Source: RGIG4576 sp964613095 (GTDB taxonomy: Bacteria > Bacteroidota > Bacteroidia > Bacteroidales > Muribaculaceae). From it: a DNA stretch of 64,000 bases. The notes under the pieces are model-generated. The model ran no database searches, was not told the DNA's origin, and saw only the letters and a program-made list of their open reading frames with translations. The DNA lies in the NCBI GenBank assembly GCA_964613095.1, contig CAZTFX010000004.1, positions 1 to 64,000 on the forward strand, read 5' to 3'. Below, piece by piece: positions 19,601 to 27,220 of the stretch. Position 1 is the first letter of the stretch. Each line of letters opens with the position of its first letter. A program made the position numbers and the translations under genes.

Positions 19601-21481
19601 GTAGCTGATGAAAATAATGGTGGCGGTGGTATAGCTCCTATGACTAAGTCAATTGCTGCCAAGACATTGTCTGTTGAAAAGATGGCTGCTCTTAAGGCTA
19701 ATATTCGTGAAGTTAAGCCTCTTGCAGAAGAAACAGAAGAGACAACTGTTTCTATTTTGGATGCTCCTCAAGATATGGAATATAACAATGTGCTTTACTA
19801 TCCTACTGTAGCCAATAGTACTACTCCATCTTATGGTGCAGGAAATACTTATACTACATATAAAGCAGCAACTTACTATGAGGCTCCGGCTGAAGGTTTC
19901 AATATTTCTCACATTTATTTGGCTACAACTTTGACCAACACTGATGGTTCTTATATCACAAATGCTGATATCAAGGTTGAAATCGTAAATGGTGAAGATT
20001 ATGAAAACGGTGATGTTCTTGCCAAAGGTTCTGTTCATATAGAATCTATGGAAGGTGCTCGTTTCTTGGTTATTCCTCTTGATAATGCAGTGTTCATGAA
20101 CCCGGGACAAGGATTCTACGTGAGAGTAACTTATCCTATAGGTGTTGAATATCCGGCATACTTGACTTATAAAGAAGAAGCAGTTGTTTCTAACCGTTTC
20201 ATGGGTTATGTAGAAGGTTATGGATGGTTTGATGTAGCTTCTATGTTCAAAGACGCTTATGGCTCTCTTGGATATATCATGACATGTATCGAAACAGCTC
20301 CGGGTCAACCTTGGGTTAAGTTATTAAGCGCTGAAACAGGTACTCTTGCAGCTCCTGCCGATGGTACGGAAAACGGTGGTGAAATTGGTGGTGGCGGAGC
20401 CGTAGTTGGTCCGTTGAGTACCGAAGCACCTACATCAGTGGAACTTCAAGTACAAGTTGATGCAGCTTCAGCTCCTCTAATCAAGGGTAACAAGGCAGTA
20501 CTTGTAATCAAGAGTAACGATCCTACTCAACCTATAATAAATTTCCCGATTTATCTTGATAAGAATGCTTCTCCTGTTGTAACCGGTCCTGAAACACTTG
20601 TTTATGCTAAGGAAAATTCAACAACTACTGTTAATGTTGAGGCATCCGACCCTGATGGTGATGATTTCACTATTCTATTCAGTGATCCTGCAGAACTTGC
20701 AACATTGAAGAGTGTTACGGCTGTTAATCCGAATGAAGCTGCTACTATTGTTATAAGCGATGATAAATTATCGGCTACTGTAAGCGGTGTAACCGAAGGC
20801 GTAAACGTTGAGGTTGAAATCGCTGCAAAATATGGTGACGCAGGTAAGTACACATTCACTGTTACTGCTGTTGACGCAGTTAAGGCTGAAGGTCAAGCAA
20901 TAGTAAGTTATGAAGTGGAACATGTTAATCAAGCTCCTGTTGCTAATGACATTAACAAGATGTTCTTGGCAATTGGTTCAATAACTGAATTAATTTCTTA
21001 CGAAAGCTTGTTTACCGACCCTGATGGAGAAGACATGACTTACGAATTGACTATTCCGGAAAATGCGTCACTTACTAAGTTCATGAGCAACGAAAAGGGC
21101 TTCTATCTAAGAGGTAAAGCTAGCGGTACAGTTACTGTAACAGTTGTTGCAACCGATGAAAGCGGTGCTTCTTCGGCTATTGCAATCGATGTAGTCGTTT
21201 ATGATCCGGCTTCAGGTATTGATGTAAATAGTTTGAATGCTAAGGTTGAAGTTTATCCTAACCCTGTAGCTGAAACATTGTATGTAACTTGTGACTTCTC
21301 TGCTAAGAAGACAACTTATGTGCTATATGCAGCTAACGGCTCTAAGGTTTATGACTCAACCGAAGATTCTAAACAAGGTGAGCCTAAGGCTATCAATGTT
21401 GCTGCACTTGCAGAGGGTGTTTACATTCTACAAGTAACAACAGAAAACGGCTCGGCTACATTCTACGTTGTTAAGAAATAA
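13607..21481 (+). CDS. Giant S8 (subtilisin-like) protease with T9SS sorting domain
   Basis: A 2624-residue secreted serine protease. A signal peptide (to about FAYA, residue 24) and a propeptide-like region precede a subtilisin domain with the catalytic triad Asp203 (IIDGGIDLKHEDL), His258 (DHGTHVAG) and Ser437 (GTSMATPHVSG). A fibronectin type III-like segment follows (about 510-610). A long stalk then holds alternating Ig-like/ASPM-SPD2-Hydin-like strands (DFGALLVGQEKTLTVEV, DFGKVFRTSDTKVAVTV) and two related modules, each with a FPFYGK core near residues 1147 and 1590. Cadherin-like segments (ASDPDGDDF, FTDPDGEDM) precede a type A T9SS sorting tail (VEVYPNPVAETLYV to the final VVKK). The protein should cross the outer membrane by T9SS and be cleaved or anchored at the surface. 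The substrate is unknown. It is transcribed alone. Confidence 0.93.
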   Translation: MQKLALRLLLLLMVMVSGNVFAYAESLTPKKGVIRVKLQPEVALQVGATPKVHTSGVLKTGVTPLDVSTKAIKALSIRRVFPYAPKFEAQRAKYGLDRWYEITFDESVSTAEAISTLKKTAGVQNAHGIVPMELKENATFRKVTSMPKAATTAMPFNDPRLSSQWHYHNDGSLAQSKAGADINLFEAWKTTTGSDKVTVAIIDGGIDLKHEDLAGNIALNEAELNGTEGVDDDGNGYIDDIYGWNFCTNSATIYPHDHGTHVAGTVAAVNNNGIGVAGVAGGDGTSGSGVKMISVQVFDSRSGTGAADFAAAIVYAAERGATIAQCSWGWASADYVEQSVLDAIDYFTESARSENMTGGLCIFATGNNGETGNWYPGCYEPVLAVAAMSDDLTPSYYSNFGEWVDVVAPGGLMDFGDIHGVLSTLPDDSYGYSEGTSMATPHVSGIAALILSKHGKTTLTNEALRQQIVTSVNDFYTLNPIAVGKFGSGYVDAAKALVMGDGTAPESVAEFTANPAQDNITIEWTIPASSDNNVNNHILYYSTTAFDATTDLSTVSSVVIDTKFYASGDKATYELTGLKSLTTYYLALKAVDRWGNASALSPVVEVKTNEGPKMTVDKTSLTLKQTPAALVGTATFTIGNDAEGLLKWNGLKRTTSSSIKAYSRTKALLANVVPFTGTLGAEKAVTHSVVKTDEFEQADYPKEFKYFNELYASIGESDKTLPNSAAQWFYVDPNVYADGFNLTAVKMKSTYGQNPTVQIYKGSTITSANLVQEIVPSYFYSDMVVKLTEQLYFAPGESFWVVFHFPAEGNQDNYPLGMGDLTDDTYASYSYMSNDMGKTWVTLANALKGSNYESMANSMGWTITAMSQNPDWSTLLTLTPSEGTVKKGETQEVTLSNDGQPLCNGTYKFNISFNTNESEANTTTIPVTFTVSGHAPKMKASKVVDFGALLVGQEKTLTVEVYNEGYGPFGYYGSLSGNRISCTSEHFKAPTYVQGGFPARSANTFEVTFAPQASGSHTGTIVFKNADGTEFKVYLHGVATDPAKIAVEPATVEVGDLEVGGASVTKEFTIKNEGSYPLEYVFPKFSDETIEGVKGKVHKFGYTVASNLNGATDFAYNANTELIGATDITSTYSDNVYLSKEIYLGFAFPFYGKTYERAYITSYGGIAFGTGEYAYRSPLAESAYGLEGVPYISAYGTQLTFGPNSKIEYAKQDGKFVVKFTDVLGLVYDQEYTPISFRIVLSANGDVEIFYDSYDPMSMNLFQGGSTLYCGILDAESEDPMTVTSADIADYWGNSNDPAAHVYEQFTNQSAVKFIAPKPNMVTSLSAPYGMVGPGEVATITATLAADETMNAGETFNNLVVMSNDLVNGTTLVKFTANITGASLLPAVALESNDIDFGKVFRTSDTKVAVTVKNTGKAVMNVTDIKVANNVVSLEAALPFAIEPGMSKDIIVTIPTATSGTVADVITVTTDAGEVVANIKGEVIGVPVVELSFNEITETVESGTPVEKDLVITNNGDEDLVYSIKPNNMVEFEDTADETSKVSYQYATSLDNSSVKYEWVDIETNGKGNQYNFSYYNMHDYVAVELPFEFPFYGKKYSKMYIYNTGFISFTERDDQKMWPEPPATFPSGTIYTNVIAPYWGLHTMDITKTAGTYHYVTEDEAVVSFMEYGNSMNMGVCYQVIMKKDGSFKFQYKGYGDYAIIYSIFGLAGISNEDGSEGIQLPERYVQFGNAVEFAPIVESTIAPEANKTIKMSVDTDKMAGIYNTELEISTNVPGKEKIAIPVNMTITGEAKPVFPTDTIVIERIMSSMDGYREDLPAGGVSGMGAYYEAAFKVENQGTAPFTITNVVNGGPSVYDDWFGSYNPVFYTWYYAPELDWWSGEPTGNYAWTSYYDYTPVEVGKDGVWFSIPMIDNMLNAPHTPGTYDIPLTFYYNEGETAVVNVRFVVTPAPYAVLDKEEIRVEGVAADYKGVETVTLSNMGQYKLTYELVMDPTGKGEVADENNGGGGIAPMTKSIAAKTLSVEKMAALKANIREVKPLAEETEETTVSILDAPQDMEYNNVLYYPTVANSTTPSYGAGNTYTTYKAATYYEAPAEGFNISHIYLATTLTNTDGSYITNADIKVEIVNGEDYENGDVLAKGSVHIESMEGARFLVIPLDNAVFMNPGQGFYVRVTYPIGVEYPAYLTYKEEAVVSNRFMGYVEGYGWFDVASMFKDAYGSLGYIMTCIETAPGQPWVKLLSAETGTLAAPADGTENGGEIGGGGAVVGPLSTEAPTSVELQVQVDAASAPLIKGNKAVLVIKSNDPTQPIINFPIYLDKNASPVVTGPETLVYAKENSTTTVNVEASDPDGDDFTILFSDPAELATLKSVTAVNPNEAATIVISDDKLSATVSGVTEGVNVEVEIAAKYGDAGKYTFTVTAVDAVKAEGQAIVSYEVEHVNQAPVANDINKMFLAIGSITELISYESLFTDPDGEDMTYELTIPENASLTKFMSNEKGFYLRGKASGTVTVTVVATDESGASSAIAIDVVVYDPASGIDVNSLNAKVEVYPNPVAETLYVTCDFSAKKTTYVLYAANGSKVYDSTEDSKQGEPKAINVAALAEGVYILQVTTENGSATFYVVKK

Positions 21482-21501
21482 ACAGTTATTTTCCTTATAT
21501 G

Positions 21502-21533
21502 AAAAAGCGATTGGGATTCCCAGTCGCTTTTTT
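21502..21533 (+). terminator. Rho-independent terminator of the protease gene
   Basis: AAAAAGCGATTGGGA pairs with TCCCAGTCGCTTTTT (one G-U pair), followed by TGTTTT. It lies 20 bases after the stop codon and is a textbook intrinsic terminator. Confidence 0.9.
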
Positions 21534-21586
21534 GTTTTAATTAAGTTTTGAATATAGAAGATATTGTATGTAAATTTTAAAGGGAA

Positions 21587-21620
21587 TTTGTAGAAATTTA
21601 ACGTAAATGTTATATCTTTG
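21587..21620 (+). promoter_or_regulatory. Promoter of the Na/Pi cotransporter - rubrerythrin unit
   Basis: TTTG at 21587-21590 and TATCTTTG at 21613-21620, spaced 22 bp, fit the Bacteroides promoter pattern at slightly long spacing. The predicted leader is about 60 bases. Confidence 0.6.
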
Positions 21621-21685
21621 TGGTAATTTATGCTAAGTGCTGTTTATTATCGTAAAAATTAAATAACACAAAAATCTTTGAGCAG

Positions 21686-23452
21686 ATGAACTACTCATTT
21701 CTAGATTTCCTAACCTTAATAGGTGCCATCGGTTTATTCCTTTATGGAATGAAAGTGATGAGCGAAGGATTACAAAAGGTTGCGGGTGACCGCATGCGAA
21801 GCATTCTATCAGCCATGACTCGCAATCGCTTCATGGGAGTATTAACAGGAACATTGATTACGGCTATTATTCAATCATCATCGGCTTCTACAGTGATGGT
21901 GGTGAGTTTTGTGAATGCCGGTTTAATGTCGCTGGTACAATCAATAGGTGTAATTATGGGAGCCAATGTGGGTACAACCATGACTTCATGGATTATTACT
22001 CTGTTTGGCGTTAAAGTGGACATTTCGGCTTATGTAATGCCAATGATAGCCATTTCATTGCCGTTGATGTTTTCAAGCAAAAGCAGTCACAAGTCGTTAA
22101 GTGAATTTATTCTGGGATTTGCTTTGTTGTTTTTAGGACTTGGCTTGATTAGCGATAATGTACCCGATTTGAGTCCGGAACAACTTGAATTCCTTGCCGG
22201 ATATTCTTCAATGGGATTCTTGTCGGTAATGTTGTTTGTGGTAGTAGGTTTGGTTGTAACCATGATCATTCAATCATCATCGGCAACATTTGCCATAGTG
22301 ATGGTAATGGCGTTGAAAGGTTGGGTTCCGTTTGAAATGGCATGTGCGATGGTGCTTGGTTCAAATATCGGTACAACAATTACCCCGATTCTAGCTTCGT
22401 TAGGAGCAAATATTACAGCAAAAAAGGCAGCAACGGTACATTTCTTGTTTAACTTCTTCGGCTCAATTTGGACTATTGTATTGTTCTATCCTTTCTGTTC
22501 TTTGGTTGTATGGATTACAGAAAGTTTTGGTCAAGGGGATCCAAGTCAAGCAATGGCTTCGTTTGGAAGTATAAATGCCTATGAAGTAGCAGTTTCTTTC
22601 GGTTTGTCTATATTCCATACAGTGTTCAATATTATCAATTTAAGTGTGATGATATGGTTCCCAAATCTTTTTGTAAAGATTTGTGATATGCTTATTCGTT
22701 CAAATCATAAAGAAGATGAAGAATTCCAGTTGAAATATATTTCTCGCGGATTACTTCATGCTTCAGAACTTAATATCATGCAGGCTCAACGTGAAACTGT
22801 TGTATATGCAGAACGAGTAAAACGAATGATAGGTATGGCGCAGAACTTGGTACATACCAAGAATGGAACAGAAGATTTCAATAAGCTATATACTCGTATA
22901 GAAAAATATGAGGAGATTTCGGATCGCATGGAAATTGAAATTGCAAATTACCTTAATAAGGTAATGGATGCTCGATTAAGTTATGAAGGAAAGTTGCGCG
23001 TATCATCTATATTAAATATTGTTAGTGAAATAGAAAGCATTGCCGATAGTTGTTTCAATGTAGCTAAAACTCTTGTACGCAAGGAAGAGGCTCATGCTCA
23101 TTTCACAGAAGGTATTTACAATAATATCGATACAATGTTTAAATATGTGGATGAGGCAATGACCAATATGATAATCATCCTTAAAGATGTAGAAAATGTG
23201 CGTGATGCCGAAGTATTACGCAGTCACAATAAGGAACGCGAAATTAATAATTACCGTAACTTGTTACGTACAGAAAACATTGAAAGTATTAACCAAAAAG
23301 AATACAATTATCAAAGTGGTATTTTCTATATGGATATAATTTGTGAAACTGAAAAGGTGGGTGACTATATCATCAATGTAGTAGAATCAATTGAAGAAGT
23401 TGCTGCCGTAGATGAACATGGTAATATCGAACCTAGTGTAAATCATGAATAA
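21686..23452 (+). CDS. Na/phosphate cotransporter family protein with PhoU-like tail
   Basis: A 588-residue inner-membrane protein of the NptA/YjbB (PF02690) family. Two repeated transport halves carry the signature QSSSASTVMVVSFVNAG and QSSSATFAIVMVMAL; GANVGTTMTSW and GSNIGTTITPI are the paired motifs after each. From about residue 345 the sequence is soluble and helical, resembling PhoU (regularly spaced Glu/Met/Ile, SEIESIADSCFNVAK). The likely role is sodium-driven phosphate movement, with the PhoU-like part regulating it. The rubrerythrin gene follows 27 bp later, probably on the same transcript. Confidence 0.9.
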   Translation: MNYSFLDFLTLIGAIGLFLYGMKVMSEGLQKVAGDRMRSILSAMTRNRFMGVLTGTLITAIIQSSSASTVMVVSFVNAGLMSLVQSIGVIMGANVGTTMTSWIITLFGVKVDISAYVMPMIAISLPLMFSSKSSHKSLSEFILGFALLFLGLGLISDNVPDLSPEQLEFLAGYSSMGFLSVMLFVVVGLVVTMIIQSSSATFAIVMVMALKGWVPFEMACAMVLGSNIGTTITPILASLGANITAKKAATVHFLFNFFGSIWTIVLFYPFCSLVVWITESFGQGDPSQAMASFGSINAYEVAVSFGLSIFHTVFNIINLSVMIWFPNLFVKICDMLIRSNHKEDEEFQLKYISRGLLHASELNIMQAQRETVVYAERVKRMIGMAQNLVHTKNGTEDFNKLYTRIEKYEEISDRMEIEIANYLNKVMDARLSYEGKLRVSSILNIVSEIESIADSCFNVAKTLVRKEEAHAHFTEGIYNNIDTMFKYVDEAMTNMIIILKDVENVRDAEVLRSHNKEREINNYRNLLRTENIESINQKEYNYQSGIFYMDIICETEKVGDYIINVVESIEEVAAVDEHGNIEPSVNHE

Positions 23453-23479
23453 TATAAACTACTTAAATTATATACTACT

Positions 23480-24025
23480 ATGGCAAAAGAATTGAAAGGA
23501 ACAAAGACAGAAAAGAACTTGCAAGCAGCATTTGCAGGTGAATCACAAGCGCATACTAAGTATTTGTACTATGCTTCAAAAGCAAAGAAAGACGGATATG
23601 TACAAATAGCACAACTATTTGAAGAAACAGCTTTGAATGAAAAAGAACATGCAAAATTATGGTTCAAACATCTTCATGGAGGTAAAGTGCCTGCTACAAC
23701 AGCCAATCTTGCCGATGCAGCCAGTGGAGAAAACTATGAATGGACCGATATGTATGCTCAATTTGCAAAAGAAGCTCGTGAAGAAGGTTTTGAAGAAATC
23801 GCTGCTCAAATGGAGGGTGTTGCTGCTATCGAAAAGCTTCACGAAGAACGCTATCGCAAATTGTTGAAAAATATTGAAGATGAAGTTGTGTTCTCTCGCG
23901 ATGGTGATTGTATTTGGCAATGTTTGAATTGCGGTCACGTGGTTGTGGGCAAGAAGGCACCGGAAGATTGTCCTGTGTGTCATCATGCTCAATCTTATTT
24001 TGCACTTCGTGCTGAAAATTATTAA
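23480..24025 (+). CDS. rbr: Rubrerythrin
   Basis: A 181-residue cytosolic non-haem di-iron peroxidase that removes hydrogen peroxide in anaerobes. The N-terminal four-helix domain carries the di-iron ligands (FAGESQAHTKY, ETALNEKEHAKLW, EGVAAIEKLHEERY). The C-terminal rubredoxin-like domain binds one iron through CLNCGH and CPVCHH. Length and domain order match classical rubrerythrin. Its intrinsic terminator appears to lie within the 3' end of the convergent gene. Confidence 0.95.
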   Translation: MAKELKGTKTEKNLQAAFAGESQAHTKYLYYASKAKKDGYVQIAQLFEETALNEKEHAKLWFKHLHGGKVPATTANLADAASGENYEWTDMYAQFAKEAREEGFEEIAAQMEGVAAIEKLHEERYRKLLKNIEDEVVFSRDGDCIWQCLNCGHVVVGKKAPEDCPVCHHAQSYFALRAENY

Positions 24026-24029
24026 TTCA

Positions 24030-24749
24030 TTAAGATGTAATAATAGGAAAGACGAAGCCTTTGAGTTTTTTCTCAAGGGCTTTTTCTTTACCATTACAAT
24101 AGACGTTACATAAGGCATGGAAGTATGCATTATGACTCATTACTGTGAGGTGTGCTAGTTCATGACATATAATGTAACGCACAAGTTCTTCGGGCATGAA
24201 CATGAGATTGGCAGAAAGCTGAATTACACCTTTTGATGTACAATGTCCTAATTTTTTGATACCTCTTCCTATAACAAATTCTTTAGGGTTTACTCCTATT
24301 TGGTTTGCAATCTCTTGTGCGAAAGGAATAAGCACGTGTGGTGCAGTTCGTTTCATCAGTTCTTTCAATGCTCCGGATATGGCATTTTGTTTTATTGCCG
24401 AGTCGATGTCGTCTTTTGATGAAATAAGAATAAAAAGATTTCCATCTTTATCGCGTTTGTAACCGGTAAAATTAGGACGGTATTCAATGGTTGTAATAAG
24501 CACTTCGCTTCTAAAGCATGGAATGCGTTGCCCTATTTTGTAACGAATGGTTGGAAGAGCTTTTTCTTTTGCCTTTTGGCGAATGGAACGTAATGCGTCT
24601 CTATTTTCATTAATGAATTGTGTAATACGGCAGAGAGGGATTAACGGTGGCATATTGATAGATAATGCATCGTTACGCCAACGAGCCGTAATACGTTTCA
24701 TGTTGGCTTTTATGTTTATTTGTATGTTACCAAATTCGCTATCGTACAT
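24030..24749 (-). CDS. YgjP-like zinc metallopeptidase (DUF45)
   Basis: A 239-residue protein of the YgjP/DUF45 (PF01863) family. The zinc-binding HELAH motif (ICHELAHLTVMSHNAYFHALC) lies near the C-terminus, with a further His in HNAYFH as the expected third ligand region. LGHCTSKGVIQLS precedes it, as in SprT/YgjP folds. The physiological substrate is not known. The start overlaps the end of nadK by 11 bases, indicating translational coupling. Only four bases separate it from the convergent rbr stop. Confidence 0.85.
   Translation of the reverse strand: MYDSEFGNIQINIKANMKRITARWRNDALSINMPPLIPLCRITQFINENRDALRSIRQKAKEKALPTIRYKIGQRIPCFRSEVLITTIEYRPNFTGYKRDKDGNLFILISSKDDIDSAIKQNAISGALKELMKRTAPHVLIPFAQEIANQIGVNPKEFVIGRGIKKLGHCTSKGVIQLSANLMFMPEELVRYIICHELAHLTVMSHNAYFHALCNVYCNGKEKALEKKLKGFVFPIITS
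24056..24081 (+). terminator. Terminator of rbr, embedded in the convergent gene
   Basis: AGCCTTTGAG pairs with CTCAAGGGCT (one G-U pair) around a 6-base T loop, followed by TTTTCTTT. It lies 30 bases past the rbr stop but inside the last codons of the opposing metallopeptidase gene. Confidence 0.65.
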
Positions 24750-25617
24750 CGGTTCCCCACATTAATTTACTGCGCAATGTGTCAATGAAGGAGTGACGAA
24801 GTGACTGAATCACTTTGATTGTGAACGAAGCTTTGCGGATAATAATAGTGGTTCCGATTGGTAGAGGGTTGGAACGTCCGTCTATACTCACGTTATACAT
24901 GTCAGCTCTTGATTGCGTATCAATGGTTATTATCGAGTCGTTTCGCAGAACTAAGGGACGCATAGTGAGAGAATGTGGTGATATGGGGGAAAGTACCACA
25001 TTCTGAGATGTGGGGTCGAGTATAGGTCCCCCGACACTCAAATTATATGCGGTAGAGCCTGTAGGTGTGGAAATAATCAAACCATCACCTTTGTAGGTGG
25101 TAAAATAGGTGTCGTTAACACTTGTTTTTACTGAAATCATAGAGGAGGTGTCTTGACGAAGTATAGCAACTTCATTAAGTGCGAAAGGTTCGGAGATTTT
25201 TACGGTTTCATCGGAAGAAATCACCTCAAGCAGAGAACGGCATTCTATTTTATATCGGTTATTGACTAAATCGTTTAGAACTGTTTCTACCTCGTCAATT
25301 CGGGCATCGGCAAGATACCCTAAATGCCCTGTGTTGATACCGACGATTGGAATATTCTTTGTCGAAATACGTTTTGCAGTGCGTAAAAAAGTACCGTCAC
25401 CTCCAATACTCATTGCTATATCGGCTGTGAAATTATTATTGTTTTCAGGAATAATACGGTTGTAGGCTGGTGGATTTTCAAGAGAATGGCATAAATAATT
25501 GTAAAATTTTTCTTGAATCTCAATTGTAATGTTGAAATCATTCAATTTTTTGAATAATACAGCGATACCATCGAGGTATCGGTCTTGATGTCTGCTGCCA
25601 AAAACCGCTATTCGCAT
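24739..25617 (-). CDS. nadK: NAD kinase
   Basis: A 292-residue cytosolic enzyme that phosphorylates NAD to NADP. The family GGDGT motif is at residues 72-76 (SIGGDGTFLRT). NTGHLGYLAD, the NE-containing ALNEVAI and the substrate-binding GDGLIISTPTGSTAYNLS follow in the usual order, with SPHSLTMRPLVL near the end. Length is normal. It is divergent from pdxJ, an arrangement I know from other Bacteroidales, and is followed by an overlapping YgjP-like gene. Confidence 0.96.
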   Translation of the reverse strand: MRIAVFGSRHQDRYLDGIAVLFKKLNDFNITIEIQEKFYNYLCHSLENPPAYNRIIPENNNNFTADIAMSIGGDGTFLRTAKRISTKNIPIVGINTGHLGYLADARIDEVETVLNDLVNNRYKIECRSLLEVISSDETVKISEPFALNEVAILRQDTSSMISVKTSVNDTYFTTYKGDGLIISTPTGSTAYNLSVGGPILDPTSQNVVLSPISPHSLTMRPLVLRNDSIITIDTQSRADMYNVSIDGRSNPLPIGTTIIIRKASFTIKVIQSLRHSFIDTLRSKLMWGTDVR

Positions 25618-25671
25618 AGTACAATGAGTTAAATAGTTAAAAATTTACTTTTAGAATAATATAATTCATAT

Positions 25672-25679
25672 TATTTTTG
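25672..25679 (+). promoter_or_regulatory. -7 promoter element for the pdxJ operon
   Basis: TATTTTTG fits TAnnTTTG and lies about 43 bases before the pdxJ ATG. The -33 position (around 25649) has only TTTT, so it is a weaker match than the divergent nadK promoter. Confidence 0.5.
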
Positions 25680-25697
25680 CAAATAATTAAGCACCGA

Positions 25698-25729
25698 CAA
25701 ATATACGAATTATAAGAATAGATGACAAA
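25698..25729 (-). promoter_or_regulatory. Promoter of nadK, overlapping the pdxJ start codon
   Basis: On the minus strand TTTG (25726-25729) and TATATTTG (25698-25705) are spaced exactly 20 bp. The -33 element lies inside the first codons of pdxJ, so the two divergent units share promoter DNA. The predicted nadK leader is about 75 bases. Confidence 0.7.
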
Positions 25730-26435
25730 TTTAAGTGTAAATATCAATAAAGTTGCCACTTTGCGTAATGCGCGTGGCGGAAATCTTCCCAATGTAGAAC
25801 AAGTCGCAATAGATTGTGAGCAATTTGGTGCCGATGGTATAACAGTACATCCTCGTCCGGATGAACGACATATTCGTTATAATGATGTGTTTATGTTACG
25901 TCCGTTAGTGAAAACAGAATTCAATATAGAAGGTTATCCAAGCGATTCATTTATGGATTTGGTTTTAAAAGTAAAACCGGCACAGGTGACACTTGTTCCC
26001 GATGCTCCCGACGTACTTACATCATCTGCAGGATGGGAGGTTGCTCCAAATCTTGAATTCCTTACGACAATAGTGGATAGATTAAAAGAAGCCGGAATAC
26101 GTACAAGTATATTCGTAGGAACCGATGTAGATAATATAAGAATGGCGGCTCGTACCGGTGCTGATCGTGTTGAATTATATACAGGACCTTATGCGGAAGA
26201 TTTTGAAAAGGATCCTGAAACTGCTGTAGCTCCTTATGTAGTTGCTGCCGACACTGCTCATCGTGAGGGTTTGGGTGTGAATGCCGGACATGATTTAAAC
26301 TTGAGGAACTTGAAGTTCTTCCGTGAAAACGTAAAATATCTGAATGAAGTTTCAATAGGTCATTCGCTTATTGCTGACGCTTTATATATGGGCTTGAAAG
26401 AAACAATAAAAGCATATAAGGATTGTCTTAAATAA
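25722..26435 (+). CDS. pdxJ: Pyridoxine 5'-phosphate synthase
   Basis: A 237-residue TIM-barrel enzyme that condenses 1-deoxyxylulose 5-phosphate with 3-amino-2-oxopropyl phosphate, giving pyridoxine 5'-phosphate in the DXP-dependent vitamin B6 pathway. Family motifs: SVNINKVATLRNARGG, GADGITVHPRPDERHI (phosphate and catalytic His region), VTLVPDAPDVLTSSAGW, and GVNAGHDLNLRNL followed by EVSIGHSLIADAL. Length is typical. It starts a co-directional set with the exbB/exbD/tonB-like genes; the gap to exbB is 24 bp. Confidence 0.97.
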   Translation: MTNLSVNINKVATLRNARGGNLPNVEQVAIDCEQFGADGITVHPRPDERHIRYNDVFMLRPLVKTEFNIEGYPSDSFMDLVLKVKPAQVTLVPDAPDVLTSSAGWEVAPNLEFLTTIVDRLKEAGIRTSIFVGTDVDNIRMAARTGADRVELYTGPYAEDFEKDPETAVAPYVVAADTAHREGLGVNAGHDLNLRNLKFFRENVKYLNEVSIGHSLIADALYMGLKETIKAYKDCLK

Positions 26436-26459
26436 TAATTATAGAATCAAAATCAAGAT

Positions 26460-27197
26460 ATGAATATTTTGACAACGCTTTTAGCAGGAATCGGGATGCA
26501 ATCTGATACACTCTATCAGATGACTGATACATTGACAAATGGGGCATCGGCTGTAGAGTCGGCTGTGGTTGAACAAGAGCTTTCCATGTGGGAATTGTGT
26601 TTAAAAGGTGGTATCATTATGATTCCGCTGCTTATATTATCGGTTATAAGCATATATATATTGGTTGAACGATTCTTTACTATAAGAAAGGCTGCAAAAG
26701 AAGATAAAACTTTCATGAAACGCATTAAGGATTATATCCATGATGGTGAAATTGAAAGTGCAATGAATCTGTGCAAGAAAACCGATACTCCTTATTCACG
26801 CCTTATAATGAAAGGTATTACTCGTATTGGTCGCCCCATGAATGATGTATTGGTGGCTATTGAAAATGTGGGTAATCTGGAAGTTGCAGAGCTTGAAAAA
26901 GGATTTATATGGCTTGCTACAACAGCGGCAGGAGCTCCAATGTTAGGCTTCTTGGGAACAGTGACCGGTATGGTACAAGCATTCTTTGCTATGGCAAGTG
27001 CAGGAAGTAATGCCAATGTAACGGTACTTGCAAATGGTATATATGAAGCTCTTGTAACAACTGTTGCAGGTCTGTTTGTAGGTATTATTGCGTTATTTGC
27101 TTATAACTACTTGGTTGCTATGGTTAATAAGGTTATGAAGCAATTGGAAGCAAAGACTATGGAATTTATGGATTTGCTTAATGAACCTATAAAGTAA
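26460..27197 (+). CDS. exbB: ExbB/TolQ/MotA-family proton channel protein
   Basis: A 245-residue inner-membrane protein with three hydrophobic helices in the usual spacing (about residues 53-72, then a cytoplasmic loop, then about 150-175 and 195-220). The core LATTAAGAPMLGFLGTVTGMVQAF is the conserved MotA/TolQ/ExbB segment (PF01618), with ALVTTVAGLFVGIIAL as the last helix. With ExbD it forms the proton channel that energises TonB-dependent receptors, such as the SusC-like protein in this window. ExbD and a TonB-like gene follow directly. Confidence 0.93.
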   Translation: MNILTTLLAGIGMQSDTLYQMTDTLTNGASAVESAVVEQELSMWELCLKGGIIMIPLLILSVISIYILVERFFTIRKAAKEDKTFMKRIKDYIHDGEIESAMNLCKKTDTPYSRLIMKGITRIGRPMNDVLVAIENVGNLEVAELEKGFIWLATTAAGAPMLGFLGTVTGMVQAFFAMASAGSNANVTVLANGIYEALVTTVAGLFVGIIALFAYNYLVAMVNKVMKQLEAKTMEFMDLLNEPIK

Positions 27198-27220
27198 GTA
27201 TTTGCTTAAATTAATGATAA

